Positions 7,195 through 10,694 of a stretch of 10,694 nt of DNA are shown piece by piece; positions within the stretch are counted from its first letter, which is position 1, and each line of letters opens with the position of its first letter. The stretch comes from Pseudomonadota bacterium (GTDB taxonomy: Bacteria; Pseudomonadota; Gammaproteobacteria; Xanthomonadales; Xanthomonadaceae), in assembly GCA_023444765.1 (NCBI GenBank), contig JAEXLY010000015.1:1-10694 (forward strand). The letters run 5' to 3'. Under the pieces are notes generated by a model. The model was not told the origin of the DNA, made no database searches, and saw nothing but the letters and a program-made list of their open reading frames with translations. The translations under genes and the position numbers were made by a program.

Positions 7195-8097
7195 ATGAGC
7201 CAATCCGCCCAGGACAACGCCGCGCAGGCGCACGCCCATCCGCAGCAGCAGGAGATGCCGCTGGCGGTGGTGCATGGCCAGCCGGTGCTGCAGATCCCGC
7301 AGGACCTGTACATCCCGCCGGACGCGCTGGAGGTGATCCTCGAGGCGTTCGAGGGCCCGCTCGACCTGCTGCTGTACCTGATCCGGCGCCAGAACCTGGA
7401 CATCCTCGACATCCCGGTGGCGGAGATCACCCGCCAGTACGTCGACTACATCGGCGTGATGCAGGAACTGCGCTTCGAACTGGCGGCCGAGTACCTGGTG
7501 ATGGCCGCGATCCTGGCCGAGATCAAGTCGCGCATGCTGCTGCCGCGGCCGGTGAGCGAGGAGGGCGAGGACGACGACCCGCGCGCCGACCTGGTCCGGC
7601 GGCTGCAGGAATACGAGCGCTTCAAGCAGGCGGCCGAGGACCTGGACGCCCTGCCCCGCATGGAGCGCGACACCGCGCCCGCCTCCGCCTTCGTGCCCGA
7701 CCGCGCCGCGGTGCGGACGCCGCCGCCGGTGGAGCTGCGCGAGATGCTGCTGGCGCTGCACGACGTGCTCAAGCGCGCCGAACTGCTCACCAGCCATGCC
7801 ATCCGGCGCGACGCGCTGAGCGTGCGCCAGCGCATGGGCGAGCTCCTGGGCAAGCTCGGGGATGGTGCCTTCCATCGCTTCGAAGCCCTGTTCGAGCCCA
7901 GCGAGGGGCGGCTCGGCGTGGTGGTCACCTTCCTGTCGATCCTGGAACTGGCCAAGGAGCGGTTGCTCGACGTGGTGCAGGAAGCCCCGCTCGCGCCGAT
8001 CTACGTGAAATCGCTCGCCCTCGGCCGCGCCGCGGACGAGCCGCTGGAATTCTCCAGCGAGTTCGACGACGAACCCGCGGAGGGTTCAGGGAACTGA
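7195..8097 (+). CDS. scpA: Segregation and condensation protein A (kleisin subunit of SMC-ScpAB)
   Basis: A 300-residue kleisin that bridges the SMC heads and recruits ScpB, acting on the nucleoid in chromosome condensation and segregation. The diagnostic N-terminal block is residues 46-86 (EVILEAFEGPLDLLLYLIRR, then LDILDIPVAEITRQYVDYI). It is followed by the helical AAEYLVMAAILAEIKSRMLLP (98-117), an acidic linker (121-131), a central helix region (RRLQEYERFKQAAEDLDALP) and a C-terminal winged-helix region (about 235-275, GVVVTFLSILELAKERLLDV) that would contact the SMC head. The first 35 residues are a polar Gln/His-rich extension of unclear role. Start ATG 7195 is preferred because of the GGAGG upstream; ATG 7162 would add 11 residues. 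The next gene, scpB, starts 89 bp after the stop in the same direction, consistent with co-transcription. The family core appears intact. Confidence 0.96.
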   Translation: MSQSAQDNAAQAHAHPQQQEMPLAVVHGQPVLQIPQDLYIPPDALEVILEAFEGPLDLLLYLIRRQNLDILDIPVAEITRQYVDYIGVMQELRFELAAEYLVMAAILAEIKSRMLLPRPVSEEGEDDDPRADLVRRLQEYERFKQAAEDLDALPRMERDTAPASAFVPDRAAVRTPPPVELREMLLALHDVLKRAELLTSHAIRRDALSVRQRMGELLGKLGDGAFHRFEALFEPSEGRLGVVVTFLSILELAKERLLDVVQEAPLAPIYVKSLALGRAADEPLEFSSEFDDEPAEGSGN

Positions 8098-8186
8098 CCC
8101 GTTGCGGCCACGCGCCGCTGCCACCTGCCTGTCGCTCGCGCGGCACGGCATCCGCCCCACCCACCGCCACCCGCAACCGACTGCCG

Positions 8187-9242
8187 ATGGATCAATCGCT
8201 CATCAACCGCATCGTCGAGGCCGCGCTGCTGGCCTCCAGCCAGCCGCTGACGACCGTCCAGCTGGCCGGGCTGTTTCCGCTCGACGAGCCTGCGCCCGAC
8301 GGCGGCATCCAGGCCGCGCTCGAGACACTGCAGGCCGGCTGCGCCGATCGCGGCGTGGAGCTGGTGGAGGTCGCCTCGGGCTGGCGTTACCAGGTCAAGG
8401 CCGAGGTGCATCCCTGGGTGGCACGGTTGTGGACCGAACGCCAGACCAGATACACCCGCGCCACGCTCGAGACCCTGGCGCTGATCGCCTACCGCCAGCC
8501 GATCACCCGCGGCGAGATCGAGCAGGTGCGCGGAGTGGCCACCAACAGCAACATCATCAAGGCGCTGGAAGAGCGCGAATGGATCCGCGTGGTCGGCCAT
8601 CGCGACATGCCGGGCCGCCCGGAACTGCTGGGGACCACCAAGGCCTTCCTCGACTATTTCGGCCTCAAGCGCCTGGACGAGCTGCCGCCGCTGTCCGAAC
8701 TCAAGGACTTCGGCGAGCTGGAGCCGCAGCTGGCGTTCGAGGGCGAACGCGCGGTCGGCGGGATCGCGGACGGCCAGCCTGACGTCGGCGCCACGTCCGA
8801 TGGCGGTGCCCCGGACGCGGCCAACGATGCCGACGCCGTGGCGCCGGACGGCGACGCTGCCGATGGTGAGTCCACGGCAGCCGAGGACGATGGCCGCGCC
8901 GGAGATGCCACGGCCGCTGTCGATCCGGCTGCCGGCGATGCCGATGCCGATGCCGATGCCGATGCCGATGCCGATGGCGATGGCGATGGCGATGGCGATG
9001 GCGATGGCAGTGCCGATGGCGATCCGGACATCGAAGCCGGCGGATCCGGCAGCCCGCACGACCCCAGGCAGGGCGATACCGGTCCGGCTCCGCCCGGCGC
9101 GGATGCCGGCGAACCCGGCCCCGGGCACGAACACCAGCGCGACACCGACACACCCCGACACCCCGACGGCGATGACGCCGCGGCCGAACCGAACGACGCC
9201 CTCGCCGACGACGGCGACAGCACCCGGAGCAGACATGAGTAA
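8187..9242 (+). CDS. scpB: Segregation and condensation protein B with long acidic repeat tail
   Basis: A 351-residue ScpB, the winged-helix partner that dimerises and binds the ScpA linker in SMC-ScpAB. The core is residues 1-185. It begins MDQSLINRIVEAALLASSQP (first winged helix), then VASGWRYQVK, RATLETLALIAYRQPITRGE, TNSNIIKALEEREWI (second winged helix) and the family's closing GTTKAFLDYFGLKRLDELPP. The core length is normal. From about 186 to 351 follows a tail made mainly of Asp, Ala, Gly and Pro, with (Asp-Ala)6(Asp-Gly)6 at 251-274. It is very acidic and surely disordered. Start ATG 8187 gives the family's normal N-terminus, but no Shine-Dalgarno is visible. The 89 bp before it (8098-8186) show nothing else. 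The stop overlaps the start of rluB (ATGAGTAA), implying translational coupling. Asp codons in the repeat are all GAT, whereas the core mostly uses GAC. Confidence 0.96.
   Translation: MDQSLINRIVEAALLASSQPLTTVQLAGLFPLDEPAPDGGIQAALETLQAGCADRGVELVEVASGWRYQVKAEVHPWVARLWTERQTRYTRATLETLALIAYRQPITRGEIEQVRGVATNSNIIKALEEREWIRVVGHRDMPGRPELLGTTKAFLDYFGLKRLDELPPLSELKDFGELEPQLAFEGERAVGGIADGQPDVGATSDGGAPDAANDADAVAPDGDAADGESTAAEDDGRAGDATAAVDPAAGDADADADADADADGDGDGDGDGDGSADGDPDIEAGGSGSPHDPRQGDTGPAPPGADAGEPGPGHEHQRDTDTPRHPDGDDAAAEPNDALADDGDSTRSRHE
8937..9008 (+). repeat. scpB: Hexanucleotide tandem repeat (GATGCC)6(GATGGC)6 within scpB
   Basis: Twelve in-frame 6-bp units: six GATGCC (8937-8972) followed by six GATGGC (8973-9008), then AGTGCC and one more GATGGC (9015-9020). 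They encode alternating Asp-Ala then Asp-Gly. Unit length is a multiple of three, so slippage would change tail length without breaking the frame. The block structure suggests expansion of one variant followed by expansion of a single-base variant. Confidence 0.97.
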
Positions 9243-10694
9243 GCAACACCCCACCGGCAGCCGCAAGCTGTCGCTCAAGCGCAGCGAAGACAAGGCTGCC
9301 GACACCCCCCGCCTCGAGGAGCGCCTGCACAAGGTGCTGGCGCAGGCGGGCCTGGGCTCGCGCCGAGCGCTCGAGCAGCGCATCGCCGACGGCCTGGTCA
9401 AGGTCAACGGCGAGGTCGCCCAGACCGGCATGTCGGTCAAGGGCGGCGACCGCATCGAGATCGACGGCCGCCAGTTCGTCGCCAGCGCGCTGACCGAACC
9501 GGCGCGCGTGCTGATGTACAACAAGCCCGAAGGCGAAGTGACCACGCGCGAGGATCCCGAGGGACGCCCGACCATCTTCGAATCCCTGCCCGCGCTCAAG
9601 GGCGCGCGCTGGATCGCGATCGGCCGCCTGGACATCAACACCACCGGCCTGCTGCTGCTCACCACCGACGGCGAGCTGGCCAACGCGATGATGCACCCCT
9701 CCCACGAGATCGAGCGCGAGTACGTGTGCCGCGTTCGCGCGCCCGAAGGCGAGGAGACCGTCTCGGAGAAGATCGTCGACCGGCTGGCGCGCGGCGTCGC
9801 GCTGGACGACGGCCCGGCGAAGTTCGATGAGATCAAGCGCATCGGCGGCACCGATTCCAACGAATGGTTCCAGGTCCTGCTGAAGGAAGGCCGCAACCGG
9901 GAGGTGCGCCGCCTGTGGGAGTCGCAGGGCTGCCAGGTCAGCCGGCTCAAGCGCATCCGCTACGGCCAGGTGGCGCTGCCGCAGACGCTGTTGCGCGGCC
10001 AGTCGCAGGAACTGAGCGATGCCCAGGTCGAGGCCCTTCGCAAGGAGCTCAGGCTCGAGGAAGGCCCGCCGCCGGCGTTGACCCTGCTGCCGGTGATCGG
10101 CCAGCGCAAGGCCGCCAAGTCGACCGTGCACGTGGGCGGCGATCGCCGTCCGCAGGGCTACGTCAACGGCCACAACACGGCCGACGAGGGCCGCGAGCTG
10201 CGCCGTTTCGACCACGTGCGCGAGGACCGGCGCGGCCGCGGTGGCAAGAAGCCGCACGGTGGCCTGACCGTGAGCGGCGAACAGGCCGCGAAGCAGTCGC
10301 AGAAGCCGTTCAAGCAGCGTGCGCCGAAAGGGCCCAAGCCGCTGCCGGAAGGCAATCCGGCCGCATTCCGCACCTGGTACGTGCCCGAGGGCGTCGACAC
10401 CGGTCCGGCCGGCCACCGCAACGCCGATGGGCGTGGACCCCGCAAACCGGGGCCGGGCAAGAAGCGCGGGCCTGGCGGTGGCGCAGGTGCCGGACGCCAG
10501 GGAAGTCGCGCCCAGGCGGCACATCCCTACGGCCATCCGGGCGGCGCGATGAGCTTCCCGTCCGACCACGCCTCGCCGGGCCACAACCCGAACGCGGCGC
10601 GCCCGCGCGGACCGCGTCCCGGCGGCAACAACCGTCCGAAGGGCCCCCGTCCGGGAGGCGGCGGCGCCGGTCGCGGCCCGGGTGGCGGCGGTCG
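9235..10694 (+). CDS. rluB: 23S rRNA pseudouridine synthase B with long basic tail (3' end cut by window edge)
   Basis: Predicted to isomerise uridine 2605 (E. coli numbering) of 23S rRNA to pseudouridine during large-subunit assembly. The open frame runs 486 codons and leaves the window. An S4 RNA-binding domain spans about 27-75 (RLEERLHKVLAQAGLGSRRA, LVKVNGEVAQ). The RsuA/RluB-type catalytic domain spans about 90-260. The catalytic Asp is D133 in GRLDINTTGLLLLTTDGELA, with YNKPEGEVTTREDPEGRPT before it and LLKEGRNREVRRLWE after it, the last marking the RluB/E/F group. DPEGRPT and GARWIA match E. coli RluB as I recall. Beyond about 280 lies a Gly/Pro/Arg/Lys-rich tail of at least 200 residues, much longer than E. 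coli's, enclosing an aromatic island AFRTWYVPEGV (377-387). ATG 9235 overlaps the scpB stop by 8 bp and has GGAG 5 nt upstream. An RNA-binding role for the tail is inference. Confidence 0.95.
   Translation, partial: MSKQHPTGSRKLSLKRSEDKAADTPRLEERLHKVLAQAGLGSRRALEQRIADGLVKVNGEVAQTGMSVKGGDRIEIDGRQFVASALTEPARVLMYNKPEGEVTTREDPEGRPTIFESLPALKGARWIAIGRLDINTTGLLLLTTDGELANAMMHPSHEIEREYVCRVRAPEGEETVSEKIVDRLARGVALDDGPAKFDEIKRIGGTDSNEWFQVLLKEGRNREVRRLWESQGCQVSRLKRIRYGQVALPQTLLRGQSQELSDAQVEALRKELRLEEGPPPALTLLPVIGQRKAAKSTVHVGGDRRPQGYVNGHNTADEGRELRRFDHVREDRRGRGGKKPHGGLTVSGEQAAKQSQKPFKQRAPKGPKPLPEGNPAAFRTWYVPEGVDTGPAGHRNADGRGPRKPGPGKKRGPGGGAGAGRQGSRAQAAHPYGHPGGAMSFPSDHASPGHNPNAARPRGPRPGGNNRPKGPRPGGGGAGRGPGGGG

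Noticed and set aside
7038..8186. Long upstream extension of the scpB frame
   Set aside because: This part is the out-of-frame shadow of scpA; ScpB homology begins at ATG 8187.
8937..9008. CRISPR array or satellite-like repeat
   Set aside because: The units are contiguous 6-mers without spacers and are in frame within scpB, so this is a coding microsatellite.
8701..10584. Minus-strand open frame of 627 codons across scpB and rluB
   Set aside because: It reads the Asp-repeat backwards as an Arg-His repeat and covers two clearly real genes; no domain is seen.
1..10694. Defence system, prophage, insertion sequence or tRNA
   Set aside because: All sizeable stretches are accounted for by the sugar module and housekeeping genes; no transposase, integrase, nuclease or tRNA-like fold was seen.

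Overview
The window is GC-rich DNA, about 70% GC by eye, densely packed with genes on both strands. It looks like a gammaproteobacterium of the Xanthomonadaceae type (Lysobacter, Luteimonas, Xanthomonas relatives). The reasons are the base composition, an Oar-like TonB-dependent receptor beside sugar genes, and the order yciI / scpA-scpB-rluB. The genus cannot be fixed from sequence reading alone.

Left half, minus strand (positions 6457 down to 1): a three-gene carbohydrate module. In transcription order it encodes a periplasmic BglX-like family 3 glycoside hydrolase, a LacI/GalR-family repressor, and a large Oar-like TonB-dependent outer-membrane receptor cut by the window edge just before its last few codons. 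A perfect 14-bp palindrome (TGTAAACGTTTACA, 6490-6503) lies 33 bp upstream of the hydrolase start. It matches the operator type expected for the repressor, whose recognition helix reads like that of GalR. The simplest model is that the receptor brings an oligosaccharide across the outer membrane, the hydrolase trims it in the periplasm, and the repressor senses a product and controls the module. No inner-membrane sugar transporter lies in the window.

Middle: yciI (minus strand, 6541-6852) encodes a small YciI-family protein closely resembling E. coli YciI. A 342-bp divergent intergenic region follows. It has several GC-rich inverted repeats, including one that presents the scpA Shine-Dalgarno sequence in a hairpin loop.

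Right half, plus strand (7195 to the end): scpA and scpB encode the kleisin and winged-helix subunits of the SMC-ScpAB condensin. They are followed by rluB, a 23S rRNA pseudouridine synthase gene that overlaps scpB by 8 bp and runs off the right edge. ScpB carries a very acidic C-terminal tail of about 165 residues containing a hexanucleotide repeat that encodes (Asp-Ala)6(Asp-Gly)6. RluB carries a very basic Gly/Pro/Arg/Lys-rich tail of at least 200 residues.

I found no mobile element, CRISPR array, tRNA, rRNA or defence system. The most interesting points are the operator and regulator pairing, the link between an Oar-like receptor and the sugar module, and the oppositely charged low-complexity tails of the overlapping scpB and rluB genes.
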